Below are positions 42,779-51,351 of a stretch of 64,000 nucleotides of DNA, piece after piece. The notes below the pieces were generated by a model, which did no database searches, had not been told where the DNA came from, and saw nothing but the letters and a program-made list of their open reading frames with translations. This stretch comes from Candidatus Obscuribacter phosphatis (GTDB taxonomy: Bacteria; Cyanobacteriota; Vampirovibrionia; Obscuribacterales; Obscuribacteraceae): positions 2,208,599 to 2,272,598 of the forward strand of contig MOYA01000001.1 in the NCBI GenBank assembly GCA_001899315.1, given 5' to 3'. The translations under genes and the position numbers were made by a program. Each line of letters begins with the position of its first letter. The stretch's first letter is position 1.

Positions 42779-44872
42779 ATGGGAAAGCAAATCGTACTTA
42801 TCGACAGTGACCAGCACTTCTTGAAACTGGTCGCTTCAGTTTTGGAAGGACGAGGGCACAAGGCTCTGCCGTGCAGCAATCTAAAAGAAGCAGACGAAAA
42901 AATCAAAACAGCCGATATGGTAATTGTCGGCAGCCCACTTAGTGAAGGGGGCGAACTGCCCTGGCTTTTAGAAAAACGCCGGGCGGGAATGACTGCCAAA
43001 CTAGTTTTGGTAGGCTCTTCGGCAAATTACATGGAAGGGCTGAAAAACAAGCTCACAGCCGATCACTCAGTCTCACTTTCAGTCCACAAACCGCTCATTC
43101 CCTATATTTTCGGAGCCCAGGTAGATCGCACCCTGGACGACGATAAATCGGAAGCAGCAGCCCAGAAGATGAAAGACTTTGAGACTATGTTTCTGGCGCT
43201 GGTAACCAAGTATGCCAGAGTTTTGCCCAATAGAATTATGGAACTGGCTGAAGCAATTCAAAAAGCCAAAAACGATCCGAGCAATGCCGAACTTACCCAA
43301 GAAGTTCGCGGACTGGCTCACAAAATCAAGGGCACTGGCGGGTCATTAGGCTTCAGAAAAGTTTCGGAGTTGATGGCTTATATCGAAGATGCGGCAGCGG
43401 AAGTGAGCAGCAAACCAAAAGACGAACAGCTGATCATTTGGTCGGAAGTTGATAGAAAACTTTTGGAAGTAAAAGAAGCAGGTGATTCGGAGTGCCAGGA
43501 AATCAATGAGGCAGTAGCCAGCTCTGGTATAAAGCCTCAACAAGCTGTGCATAATCCGGCCATGACCCGCATCTTGGTTGTGGATGAAGACCGGGGATTT
43601 TTAGATATAGTTTCTGAACTGGGCAAGCAAAGACTGGTTGAGATAGTGCGGGCAGCCGGGCTGAAAGAGGCTCTGGAACAAGCTGTAGTCTATCCTCTTG
43701 ATGCTGCCCTGATTAACGTTTTGCCGGAAAAGCCTGAGCAATGCTTTGGATTGGCGCGTCAATTGAGAGAGTTGCCGGGTTATGAAAACCTACCGCTGGC
43801 TTTCGTCTCTGGTCAGGCGCTGGTTAAGAACATGGTGGAAGCAGCCCATGCTGGGGCTTCACTTTATCTAGATAAGCCGATTGCCTCAGATGCCCTGGAA
43901 AAGGCCGTACAACACCTGGTCAATATTAGACAGGGGGGCCGCCCCCGCATTCTGATTTGCGACGACGACGAATTCTTTTGCAATACAGTCGCCTTGGTGC
44001 TGCGCAATGAAGGCATGATTGTGCGCATCCTCAATGATCCCTCCAAAATTCTCGACACCATGCAGGAGTACCCACCCGAACTCTTGCTTTTAGACGTAAT
44101 GATGCCGGGAGTCACAGGCTTTGAAGTCTGCCGCATGCTCAGACAAATTCCCCGCTGGCAAGATCTACCCATTATCTTCCTGACTGGACAGACAGGCGTA
44201 GAAGCACGCCTGGAAGCCTTTCGCTCTGGGGGCGATGACTATCTACCTAAACCAGTGGTCAACGAAGAATTGCTCACCCGCGTCAAGGTGCGACTTGACC
44301 GCTCGCGCATGCTCAAAGACCGCTCAGATAAAGATACAACCACAGGACTCTTGCTGCGCCGGGCATTCTCAGAGCAACTTGGTGCCATTCTTGCTGAGGC
44401 CCAAAGACTAAAGACTACATTTGCTATCTGCCTGCTCGATGTGGATCATTTCAAAAAAGTGAATGACACATACGGACACCTTGCCGGTGATAAAGTGCTG
44501 GCCGGGCTTGGACAACTGCTCTCTCGCCGCTTTAGAGTAGACGACCTGCGCGGGCGCTGGGGCGGAGAAGAATTTATGCTCGCCTTTAGAAGAGAAACAA
44601 AAGCCACCATGCACTTAGCCGTGCACCGAGTTCTGGAAGAATTCAGACAGATTACTTTCACCGGCGACAAAGGCGAAGAGTTCTGCAACAGTTTTTCAGG
44701 CGGCATCGCCGAGTATCCACTCGACGGCAACTCGGTCTTTGAACTGGTGAAAGTTGCCGATGCCAGACTCTATATGGCCAAGAAACGCGGCAGAAATCAA
44801 ATAGTGATCGACGACGAAGAAAATATCGAAGAGAAGAAAGAAGGCACCACCGAAGGTGCCTCCGCCCGCTAG
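42779..44872 (+). CDS. Multi-domain regulator: pseudo-receiver, Hpt, two receivers, GGDEF diguanylate cyclase
   Basis: 697 aa. Domains in order: a receiver-like fold (about 4-120) without a clear phospho-Asp; an Hpt domain with His181 in AHKIKGTGGSLG; a second receiver (about 263-380) in which the acceptor position reads INVLP, so it is probably inactive; a third receiver (about 393-510) with Asp439 in LLLDVMMP and Lys in LPKPV; and a GGDEF domain with GGEEF at 595-599 and the inhibitory I-site RVDD at 586-589. It should synthesise c-di-GMP from two GTP when the third receiver is phosphorylated, with product feedback. It lies 28 nt after the modular MshEN-like gene. The Hpt may pass phosphate from an unseen hybrid kinase. 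Confidence 0.93.
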   Translation: MGKQIVLIDSDQHFLKLVASVLEGRGHKALPCSNLKEADEKIKTADMVIVGSPLSEGGELPWLLEKRRAGMTAKLVLVGSSANYMEGLKNKLTADHSVSLSVHKPLIPYIFGAQVDRTLDDDKSEAAAQKMKDFETMFLALVTKYARVLPNRIMELAEAIQKAKNDPSNAELTQEVRGLAHKIKGTGGSLGFRKVSELMAYIEDAAAEVSSKPKDEQLIIWSEVDRKLLEVKEAGDSECQEINEAVASSGIKPQQAVHNPAMTRILVVDEDRGFLDIVSELGKQRLVEIVRAAGLKEALEQAVVYPLDAALINVLPEKPEQCFGLARQLRELPGYENLPLAFVSGQALVKNMVEAAHAGASLYLDKPIASDALEKAVQHLVNIRQGGRPRILICDDDEFFCNTVALVLRNEGMIVRILNDPSKILDTMQEYPPELLLLDVMMPGVTGFEVCRMLRQIPRWQDLPIIFLTGQTGVEARLEAFRSGGDDYLPKPVVNEELLTRVKVRLDRSRMLKDRSDKDTTTGLLLRRAFSEQLGAILAEAQRLKTTFAICLLDVDHFKKVNDTYGHLAGDKVLAGLGQLLSRRFRVDDLRGRWGGEEFMLAFRRETKATMHLAVHRVLEEFRQITFTGDKGEEFCNSFSGGIAEYPLDGNSVFELVKVADARLYMAKKRGRNQIVIDDEENIEEKKEGTTEGASAR

Positions 44873-44883
44873 TCTAAATTTGT

Positions 44884-45876
44884 CTATTGCTGGCCTCTTC
44901 TTTCTTCTAAGATGCGATAGATTAGATTGCGATTTTCTTCTGTGGCAGGTTGTCTACCATAGCTGCCGTGATAGGTGTCGAAAGCACCGCGTTTTGGCAC
45001 GGCATTCTCAATAAAGATAAGCCATTTCGAACCACGCGCCGGCATTTTGTCAGAGCCGAAAGTCCATCCGTTTGGCTGCTTCTCGCTTCCGGCTATCTTT
45101 TCATGAAATTCAAAGCGTATCGGCAAAGTGGCAGACAAGGGTGGACCCTTGAGAATTTCATCAATATGGAAAATCGCTATAGGCGGTCGAAAATAAGTGA
45201 TGTCTTTCTCTAACTGATACTTCTCATAAGTGCAAATAGCAATAAACTCGCTGCTATGCTCAAGATTGCCATAAGTAAGGGCATAGCTTGAACTACTGCC
45301 GACCGCATCGGCGAGTATTTTGGGCGGTGCAATTATTTTTACCGGTGCATCTTTTTCTATGTAAACAGGCGGAGGCAGGTCTTTTTTGGGAGCAGGCGTT
45401 CTTATTTTTGTAGAGAGCGATGCTATCTTGGCGGTAACATACTGAAGATCAGAGTCTACTGAACTCAGACCTTGACGCAAATAAGGCAAGGCTTCTTCGT
45501 ACTGACCGGACTGGGCTAAGGCCTGTCCATAATATGACTGCAAATGCAGCTTTGATTCAGGTTCGGCCTGTGACAAGGCTGAAACAGCAGCTTTAACTTC
45601 CTGCCAATTGCCGGCTTTATAGGCCGCTTGTAAAAGCCCCCAGTTTAAGTCGACCGAAGCAGAGGCTTGATTTATAGCCATGCTATAGCTTTTGCAAGAG
45701 GAGATAAAGTCTTGCCGCTCAAAAGACTTGAGGGCATCCCGGGCTAGTTTAGTGACTGTTATCGAGCCAAAAAGACCGGCATCATCAGGGCTATAGTCTG
45801 CCGCCGAGACAGCTGTACAAGAAAGAAGGAAGACGCACGAAAGAGAGATAGCGGGCGCTATCTTAGAATTCTGCAT
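44884..45876 (-). CDS. Secreted TPR protein with C-terminal FRPPIAIFHIDE domain, copy 1
   Basis: 330 aa from the ATG at 45876, which has GGGGGC 6 nt upstream; the ORF extends further but without a better start. A signal peptide ends near residue 25 (VSAADY). TPR-like helices span about 40-160, for instance LHLQSYYGQALAQSGQYEEALPYL. The C-terminal 150 residues form a beta-rich domain: FIAICTYEKY, FRPPIAIFHIDEILKGPP, GWTFGSDKMP and KWLIFIENAVPKRGAFDTYHGSYGRQ. The strand order 'IAIFHIDEILKG' recalls OB-like NTR/TIMP modules, but this is weak. The same protein plan is repeated at 46646-47650. Its stop lies 11 nt from that of the GGDEF gene. Confidence 0.82.
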   Translation of the reverse strand: MQNSKIAPAISLSCVFLLSCTAVSAADYSPDDAGLFGSITVTKLARDALKSFERQDFISSCKSYSMAINQASASVDLNWGLLQAAYKAGNWQEVKAAVSALSQAEPESKLHLQSYYGQALAQSGQYEEALPYLRQGLSSVDSDLQYVTAKIASLSTKIRTPAPKKDLPPPVYIEKDAPVKIIAPPKILADAVGSSSSYALTYGNLEHSSEFIAICTYEKYQLEKDITYFRPPIAIFHIDEILKGPPLSATLPIRFEFHEKIAGSEKQPNGWTFGSDKMPARGSKWLIFIENAVPKRGAFDTYHGSYGRQPATEENRNLIYRILEERRGQQ

Positions 45877-45910
45877 ATTGACGCCCCCAAAGAAGAAATG
45901 AAACAAAAGA

Positions 45911-45972
45911 GCAGATTTAAAATCTGCCCTCAAATCTAGATAACCGAACTGAGGAGGCGGTCCTCCTCAGTT
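45911..45972 (-). other. Two hairpins upstream of the copy 1 gene
   Basis: AACTGAGGAGG/CCTCCTCAGTT (45947-45957, 45962-45972) is a perfect 11-bp stem with a 4-nt loop. GCAGATT/AATCTGC (45911-45917, 45921-45927) is a 7-bp stem followed on the minus strand by TCTTTTGTTTC. Both lie in the 5' leader of the copy 1 gene. The second is terminator-like, so attenuation or partial read-through is possible. Confidence 0.45.
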
Positions 45973-46007
45973 ACTGCCAACAAATAAAAGCAAGCCTCAT
46001 ATATCTG

Positions 46008-46048
46008 AAAAAAACAAGAGAAGAAGTTTCTGCACTCCTTCTCTTGTT
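46008..46048 (-). terminator. Intrinsic terminator after the three-gene TPR block
   Basis: On the minus strand AACAAGAGAAG (46048-46038) pairs with CTTCTCTTGTT (46023-46013) in an 11-bp stem with a 14-nt loop, followed by a run of seven T. It lies about 45 nt past the stop of the gene at 46094. Confidence 0.85.
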
Positions 46049-46093
46049 CTAGCAAGAATCTGAAAGGTCGCCTAGGGCGAAACCAGACTATCT

Positions 46094-46633
46094 TTACTCA
46101 TCGTCATCATCACTACTCTTCTTGGTTGGTGCCGCAGCTGGTTTCTTAGCCTTGTTCTGCTGTTGCAGCATCTGCTGATATTGCTTCTGCTGTTGCAATT
46201 GCGCCACATACTTTTGAAGATTATCGAACTGTGGACGGAATCTTTCACCGGCTCTACCGTATTCCAAAAGAGCACCATTGTAATCTTTAGTCTGCATGAG
46301 CAAATTGGCAAGATTACCATGATAGTCGCCATTGGCCGGGTCTAGCTGTGAAGCCTTGCGATAGCGCGCAATAGCACCGGCGGTGTTACCAGCGGTGTAG
46401 AGATGATAACCGTAGTTGTATTGCAATACGGGATCATTAGGCTGCAAGGCTGTCAAAGTGGCGAAAGTGGAAGATACTTCTTTGGCTCGACCGAGCTTTT
46501 GATAGCAATCGAGCAAACTCTTGTAGATTGCCACTTTACGCTCAGTTGGACCTTCGGCACGAGCGGCTGAAGCAGTGAAGACCAGCGATAAACAGGCCAC
46601 AGAAAAGACAGTCGTCTTAAAAAACGGTTTCAT
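46094..46633 (-). CDS. Secreted TPR protein
   Basis: 179 aa. A signal peptide ends at about residue 27 (ARAEG). Three TPR-like units follow: YKSLLDCYQKLGRAKEVSSTF, LQYNYGYHLYTAGNTAGAIARY and YHGNLANLLMQTKDYNGALLEY. A Gln-rich coiled stretch and an acidic tail of five Asp/Glu end the protein. AGGAGC lies 7 nt before the ATG. Its start is 12 nt after the stop of the copy 2 gene at 46646, so the two are co-transcribed. It sits between the two copies of the FRPPIAIFHIDE protein and may bind them. Confidence 0.85.
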   Translation of the reverse strand: MKPFFKTTVFSVACLSLVFTASAARAEGPTERKVAIYKSLLDCYQKLGRAKEVSSTFATLTALQPNDPVLQYNYGYHLYTAGNTAGAIARYRKASQLDPANGDYHGNLANLLMQTKDYNGALLEYGRAGERFRPQFDNLQKYVAQLQQQKQYQQMLQQQNKAKKPAAAPTKKSSDDDDE

Positions 46634-46645
46634 TTACTATGCTCC

Positions 46646-47650
46646 TTACTGCTGACCACGGTGATCTTCGATCACCTTGTAGATTTTGTTGCGATTCTCG
46701 TCATTGGCTTCCTGTCTGCCATAGCTGCCGTGATAGGTTTCGAAGGCGCCGCGTTTAGGTACAGCGTTCTCGATGAAGATTATCCATTTAGAACCAGGCT
46801 CGGGTAGTTTATCTGGTCCAAAAGTCCAGCCTTTAGGCATGACCGGTGTGCCGACTTTGTCATGAAACTCATAACGAATCGGCAAAGTCGGGTTGAGGGG
46901 CGGTCCCTTCAAGACTTCGTCGATGTGGAAGATAGCGATAGGAGGACGGAAGAAGGCTGTATCGCGCTCTTTCTCGAATTTCTTATAGGTACAAATAGCG
47001 ATAAATTCTGAGTAGTGGAAAAGGTTCTCGTAAGAGAGAGTATATTTTGACTTTTCCGAAACCTCATCGGCGTGAACTAGATCACGCTCGGGAATCTTCT
47101 CGACGGCGGTGACTTCTCTGTACTTCACCTTAGACATGTCGATATCTGGCTTTTCGCCAGGCTTTTCAATTTTGATAGCCATAGCCGTCAGCTTTTCATT
47201 GAGGAAAGCATTATCTGCATCAAGGGTGGTGAGAGCCTTGTTCAAAATCGGTATAGCTTCTTCATAACGACTGACACCGGCTAAAGCGCGCCCATATTCA
47301 GCCTGCATATGCGCTTTAGCGGCAGGATCTTCGTTAAAGAGAGTCTCCATAGCCGAGAGTGCTTCATGCCAGTTATTGGCTTTAGCCGCAGCCTGCACCA
47401 GTCCATAATAGAGTTCTGGCGCTTTGACATTCTGGCTGACCGCCTTTTGATAGCGCTGCACCGCCGTCGGCCAGTCTTGGCGTTGAGCCGCTTTCAAGCC
47501 TTCTCTCGCCAGCTTGGTAACCGTAATAGACCCGAACTGACCGGCATCATCACCGGCTGTATCCATCGCTCTCACAGGCACCGAGATAGCCAGATAAGAA
47601 AGAAGAGAAACAAGAGCCGCGGCTCTGAATGCTCTGAATATCCTCATCAT
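46646..47650 (-). CDS. Secreted TPR protein with C-terminal FRPPIAIFHIDE domain, copy 2
   Basis: 334 aa, with GAGG 5 nt before the first of two adjacent ATGs. A signal peptide ends near residue 29. The mature protein mirrors the copy 1 product: GQFGSITVTKLAREGLKAAQ at the start, TPR-like helices (LYYGLVQAAAKANNWHEALSAM), and the C-terminal FRPPIAIFHIDEVLKGPP, GWTFGPDKLP and KWIIFIENAVPKRGAFETYHGSYGRQ. The C-terminal domains are nearly identical over long stretches, whereas linkers differ, so a duplication is old but constrained. A weak TTGTCG-17-GATAAA promoter may lie upstream (about 47693-47721). Confidence 0.82.
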   Translation of the reverse strand: MMRIFRAFRAAALVSLLSYLAISVPVRAMDTAGDDAGQFGSITVTKLAREGLKAAQRQDWPTAVQRYQKAVSQNVKAPELYYGLVQAAAKANNWHEALSAMETLFNEDPAAKAHMQAEYGRALAGVSRYEEAIPILNKALTTLDADNAFLNEKLTAMAIKIEKPGEKPDIDMSKVKYREVTAVEKIPERDLVHADEVSEKSKYTLSYENLFHYSEFIAICTYKKFEKERDTAFFRPPIAIFHIDEVLKGPPLNPTLPIRYEFHDKVGTPVMPKGWTFGPDKLPEPGSKWIIFIENAVPKRGAFETYHGSYGRQEANDENRNKIYKVIEDHRGQQ

Positions 47651-47901
47651 CTAACCTCGAATCGAAATAAGCGTTACCGAAAACAAAAAAACTGAATTTA
47701 TCGGAACTAGTGGATTGACCGACAACTCCATACAAAGGCCATTTTCCACGTTTGAGCCATTTTATGCCACTTGACAGTACTGTTTTTTAGATTTGCAAAT
47801 ATATTTTTGTCGAAAGCATAATTGTCACGACCGATAAAGATGTCGAGAGCCGGCTCTTTGTTCCTAAAAGCCCGACATTTAATACTTCGCTTGCTGTGGC
47901 T

Positions 47902-49428
47902 TTAAGAATTCTCCGACTTTCCTGACTTTGCCAAAGAGCGCAAGCGCAAAGAGTCGCCTAAAGCGGTGCGGTCGGGCATGAAGCGAGCCAGAAAGAGCAT
48001 AATCAGTCCAGAGAGGGAAACCCCAAGACCGAGAGGGGCAAGGGGCATATAGGTCAAGCTTGAAGTAAGCAGAAGACCGGAAACAAGTAACACACCGCCG
48101 ACCAAATAGGCAGCCCCGATAAAGCTGCCCGGCCTGCTTATATATAGTCCAGCGTCAAGAGCGTGGCGTTCGGCAAGGTCCAGCACTTCTTGATCTATTG
48201 CCGGGTCAACTAGTTTGATCAGTTCGTCATCATTCATACTAGATAGGGCGGTCCTAGTTAAATCTGTCCCTTGTGCACTTCGCCCTATCTTTTCAAGCAA
48301 ACTGTCATGAAGTGCCTTGCCACTGCCCGGCGCTGAAATGCCCTTCCTTAACCTTAAATGGTAGAGCAGTTCATCAAGCACCATCTCTTTGGTGACAGTG
48401 CCTGTCAAAGAATAAGACTGCAAAAGAGGACTATCACCATCAATGGTGGCAGGCTCAGACTTTTGGTCGGCACCAAATTTTCGACCAAACTTTTTAAATG
48501 AAAGCAAGGCAAAGAGAGTGGAGAGGGGCAACAAGAAAAGCGGATACCAGTCAAGGACAAAGTAGCCAAGCCGAAACAAGATGCCAGGATCTTTGATGAA
48601 ACCGGGAGGCAGAATATAGAGCACCTGCACCTCATCTAAAGAGGTGGCAGAGCTTGAGTGCGGCAGTGACGAAAAGCTATAGACCAACTTGCCTGGTGCC
48701 CTATCAAAGCGAGCACCGCCCAATTCGCTATCGTTCAAGCGTCGATTTTGCAGATACTCTGAATCTTTCTGCTTTTCTATAGGCTTATCTACCAGACTGT
48801 CGGTTGGCTCGGCGGGCTGGTTCTTGCTTAGAGCAAAAGCCTCTGTTTGGTGAAAGCTCAAACCTTGACTGAGTGCTTTGGGCAAATGCAAACTTACGGC
48901 GACATTATTGAAAGAAGTGCACTCCTTGGAGGGCTGCAGCCTATAGACAAACTGACTAGATTGAGGACTGTTTAAGAGGGCGTGACGCAACACATACTCA
49001 ATATCGAAAGTGACAGGCAAATTAGAGACCGACCTATGAGTATCGCCACCAGAAGAAGGAAAGGCTACTCTCAAAATCACCTGACCGCCCTCTTGCTTGA
49101 GCTGAAAATAAGCAGGACGTTTCTCTACTTTCACCGAAACAATACGAAAGCCTGAACTGCGCAGGCCCGAACAAGAAATAATTCGCTCAAAATAGCGGTC
49201 AGAGGCACCTTGTTTAACTGAGAATGTTTCATGAACAAGACAATTTGAGAGCTGGTCGGCTTCAATTTCGCTTTCAAGCGAAACTATTTGGAAGGCATCA
49301 GACTTTTGACAATTGCCCAGACAGGCAAGACAAACCAAAGCCAACCAAGATGCATAAATAAGAACTCTTCGAGAAATCAATATTCTTGAAAAAATCAAAT
49401 TTCGAGTCTGCAAAAAGTCTTGATACAC
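47902..49428 (-). CDS. DUF2207-like membrane protein
   Basis: 508 aa from a GTG at 49428 with AGG about 9 nt upstream. The frame stays open to 49641, but that part overlaps the divergent HIT gene. An N-terminal hydrophobic segment (about 28-46) acts as signal or anchor. A large extracytoplasmic beta-rich region (about 50-290) with SNCLVHETFSVKQGASDRYFERII fits the DUF2207 pattern of tail-anchored membrane proteins. One helix follows near 300-320, then a cytoplasmic-type stretch (YSLTGTVTKEMVLDELLYHLRLRKG), and two more helices close to the C-terminus. Role unknown; related proteins are predicted envelope proteins. Confidence 0.65.
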   Translation of the reverse strand: MYQDFLQTRNLIFSRILISRRVLIYASWLALVCLACLGNCQKSDAFQIVSLESEIEADQLSNCLVHETFSVKQGASDRYFERIISCSGLRSSGFRIVSVKVEKRPAYFQLKQEGGQVILRVAFPSSGGDTHRSVSNLPVTFDIEYVLRHALLNSPQSSQFVYRLQPSKECTSFNNVAVSLHLPKALSQGLSFHQTEAFALSKNQPAEPTDSLVDKPIEKQKDSEYLQNRRLNDSELGGARFDRAPGKLVYSFSSLPHSSSATSLDEVQVLYILPPGFIKDPGILFRLGYFVLDWYPLFLLPLSTLFALLSFKKFGRKFGADQKSEPATIDGDSPLLQSYSLTGTVTKEMVLDELLYHLRLRKGISAPGSGKALHDSLLEKIGRSAQGTDLTRTALSSMNDDELIKLVDPAIDQEVLDLAERHALDAGLYISRPGSFIGAAYLVGGVLLVSGLLLTSSLTYMPLAPLGLGVSLSGLIMLFLARFMPDRTALGDSLRLRSLAKSGKSENS

Positions 49429-49479
49429 CGCTTTAGACCTGCTTTTCTGTTTTTTTTGTTCTGTGCGCACCGCAAGCTG

Positions 49480-49505
49480 CCTGCTGGCAGGTCTAATTAT
49501 ATAAT
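49480..49505 (+). promoter_or_regulatory. -10 box with adjacent inverted repeat upstream of the HIT gene
   Basis: TATAAT (49500-49505) lies 40 nt before the HIT ATG; no consensus -35 is seen. Just upstream, CCTGC-TG-GCAGG (49480-49491) is a perfect dyad in the -20 to -35 region. It lies in the divergent gap shared with the DUF2207-like gene, so a regulator there could affect both. Confidence 0.4.
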
Positions 49506-49545
49506 TGCTGCAAAACTGAATGGGTCTTAAAAGAGCGGGGATTTT

Positions 49546-49980
49546 ATGGAAGAGTCGTGTCAGATTTGCCGCAAAGCCAAAGAAGAAATTGGCAAAAGCA
49601 GCTATTACTTGTTCGAGACCGAGCATTTCAGAGTAAGACATTCAGACGAAACCAAGATTGCCGGCTACTTGATAATTGAGGCAAAGCGACATTTTTTGGA
49701 CTTATCTATGGCCAAGCCGGAAGAAACAGCCGAATTCGGCGAAGTGCTCGCCAAAACCACAAAGGCTGTGCGCCAGGCAACTAAACCAATGAGGGTCTAC
49801 ACTTTCAGCCTGGCAGAAGCTGTGCCCCATTTCCATATGCACGTCATTCCCCGGCAAGAAGATATGCCAAAGCGTTATGTCGGCAGAGGCATTATGTCCT
49901 ACCCCTTAAATCCGCCCCTCGATTGCCAAAGCAGAGAGTCTGTTTCACTTTCGATCACAAGAGCATTCAAAAGCCTCTAG
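49546..49980 (+). CDS. HIT family protein
   Basis: 144 aa, typical length. The histidine triad reads HFHMHVI at about residues 97-103 (AEAVPHFHMHVIPRQ). An N-terminal CQIC pair may bind zinc, as in many HIT proteins. Such enzymes hydrolyse or transfer nucleotidyl groups from purine nucleotide conjugates in the cytoplasm. GCGGGGA lies 5 nt before the ATG. It is divergent from the DUF2207-like membrane protein gene. Confidence 0.92.
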   Translation: MEESCQICRKAKEEIGKSSYYLFETEHFRVRHSDETKIAGYLIIEAKRHFLDLSMAKPEETAEFGEVLAKTTKAVRQATKPMRVYTFSLAEAVPHFHMHVIPRQEDMPKRYVGRGIMSYPLNPPLDCQSRESVSLSITRAFKSL

Positions 49981-50075
49981 GGAAACCCTAATAAAAATAT
50001 AGCCCTCCCCAGACCTACCCGGGGCAGATGTCAGGTATCTATGTAACATGAGGTACTGTGGGGTGATGTGTTGAA

Positions 50076-51308
50076 ATGGGGACCGAAGCAGGCGGCATAT
50101 ACAAACTGAACGATGGGCAAGCTTTAACGGGCGAACTCTTCTTTCGCTCGGGTCTGATTAGTATCGACCAGCTCTGCCATGCACTTTATGTAGCACACAA
50201 AAACAGCCTGCCCATCGGGCGGGTGATGATCATGCTCGGCATAACCAAAACCAGGGTTTTGGAGGGTGCACTGACCTTGCAAAATCTGGTCAGACAAAAT
50301 CTGCTCAGTCTAGAGTTGGCAATTAAATGTATGACCTACCTCGGCACAGAAAGAGTACGTGTGGAAGAAGTGCTTTCCGAACTCGGCTGGAGCGGCAACC
50401 CGCATAAAGACGAAGGCAATTTAGGCGAAATTTTAGTAGAGGCCAAAATACTAACTAGAAAGACAGTCGATGACGCCCTCGGTCTGAGCAAGCATATCGG
50501 CTTGCCCCTTTGTCGCATCTTGGTTTTGCAGGGTATGGTCTCAAACAAGCTGCTCAGCGCAAGCTTTAAGGCGCAAGATGTAATTCGCTCGGGAAGAGTG
50601 AAAAAAGAGGAAGCCATCCAGGCTCTGGCTTCAGTGGCCAGCATGCTCGAATTTGAGAAAGCTTGCGAAAAAGCAGTCGAGCCCAAGCAGCCCTTTATCA
50701 AGCTCGAAGAACTTTTGCTCTTAGCTCGGTTAATCACAAGAGAAGATCTGTTTCGTCTAGAAAGAGAAGCCGAGAGCCGCGGATTCAAGACCATCGGTGA
50801 GTATCTGCCTGGTCTCTTCAATGCACCGATCATAGCCGGCGCTGTGCGCTTGCAAGCTATGATCGCCCGTTTCGAATTGAATCCGCTTTCGGCGGCATTG
50901 GCGCTAAGACTTATCGCCACCAAAGAAATGAGTCTCTCTGATAGTTTGAAGGAAGTCAGCAAAGAACCGGCACCCTATAATGGCGAGATCAGCCTCTACC
51001 ATTTATTGCGTCTATCTGGTTTAGTGACAGCCTTTGACCTGAGAAGGCTGGGACATTTGCCCGCCCAAAGCACCAGCGAAGCCATAGAAGAAAGACTAAT
51101 CAAGACCGGAATTTTGAACAAAGCCTCTTTGGATGCGGCAAAGAGATGTCACCTCATGATGAAAGAAGGTTTTCTCACCGCCGAACAAGCCCTAATAGTT
51201 TTACAGCACTGGTCTTGGAGCGGCGAAGGCTTAACCAGAGTACTGGAGAAACTGCACTGGGGTCCAGGCAATATGCCGACCTTGCATGCCCAGGCTTTTC
51301 GCAATTAG
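50076..51308 (+). CDS. Protein of tandem MshEN-like helical modules
   Basis: 410 aa, almost wholly composed of repeated helical motifs: LTGELFFRSGLISIDQLCHAL, NLGEILVEAKILTRKTVDDAL, a further IKLEELLLLARLITREDLFRL, and EERLIKTGILNKASLDAAK. It also has the closing elements RVRVEEVLSELGW and GLTRVLEKLHWG seen as RMRVxxxEALDELGW in the proteins at 35494 and 41155. It lacks their N-terminal domain and low-complexity linker. No signal peptide or membrane segment. The motif follows LGxxLxxxGLIxxxxLxxAL, like MshEN/T2SSE_N domains. The position of the start is uncertain because no good Shine-Dalgarno is present. Function unknown. Confidence 0.78.
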   Translation: MGTEAGGIYKLNDGQALTGELFFRSGLISIDQLCHALYVAHKNSLPIGRVMIMLGITKTRVLEGALTLQNLVRQNLLSLELAIKCMTYLGTERVRVEEVLSELGWSGNPHKDEGNLGEILVEAKILTRKTVDDALGLSKHIGLPLCRILVLQGMVSNKLLSASFKAQDVIRSGRVKKEEAIQALASVASMLEFEKACEKAVEPKQPFIKLEELLLLARLITREDLFRLEREAESRGFKTIGEYLPGLFNAPIIAGAVRLQAMIARFELNPLSAALALRLIATKEMSLSDSLKEVSKEPAPYNGEISLYHLLRLSGLVTAFDLRRLGHLPAQSTSEAIEERLIKTGILNKASLDAAKRCHLMMKEGFLTAEQALIVLQHWSWSGEGLTRVLEKLHWGPGNMPTLHAQAFRN

Positions 51309-51351
51309 CCAGTTGATTTAATCAGACTAAATTAGCGTAAATCAGCCTAAA

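Noticed and set aside
47846-47857. Palindrome AGAGCCGGCTCT as terminator of the DUF2207-like gene
   Set aside because: Self-complementary without a loop and lacking a T-run; stands as a short palindrome of unknown use.
49429-49641. Longer N-terminus for the DUF2207-like protein
   Set aside because: That part overlaps the first 96 nt of the HIT gene and its shared spacer, and the hydrophobic signal segment begins only after the GTG at 49428.
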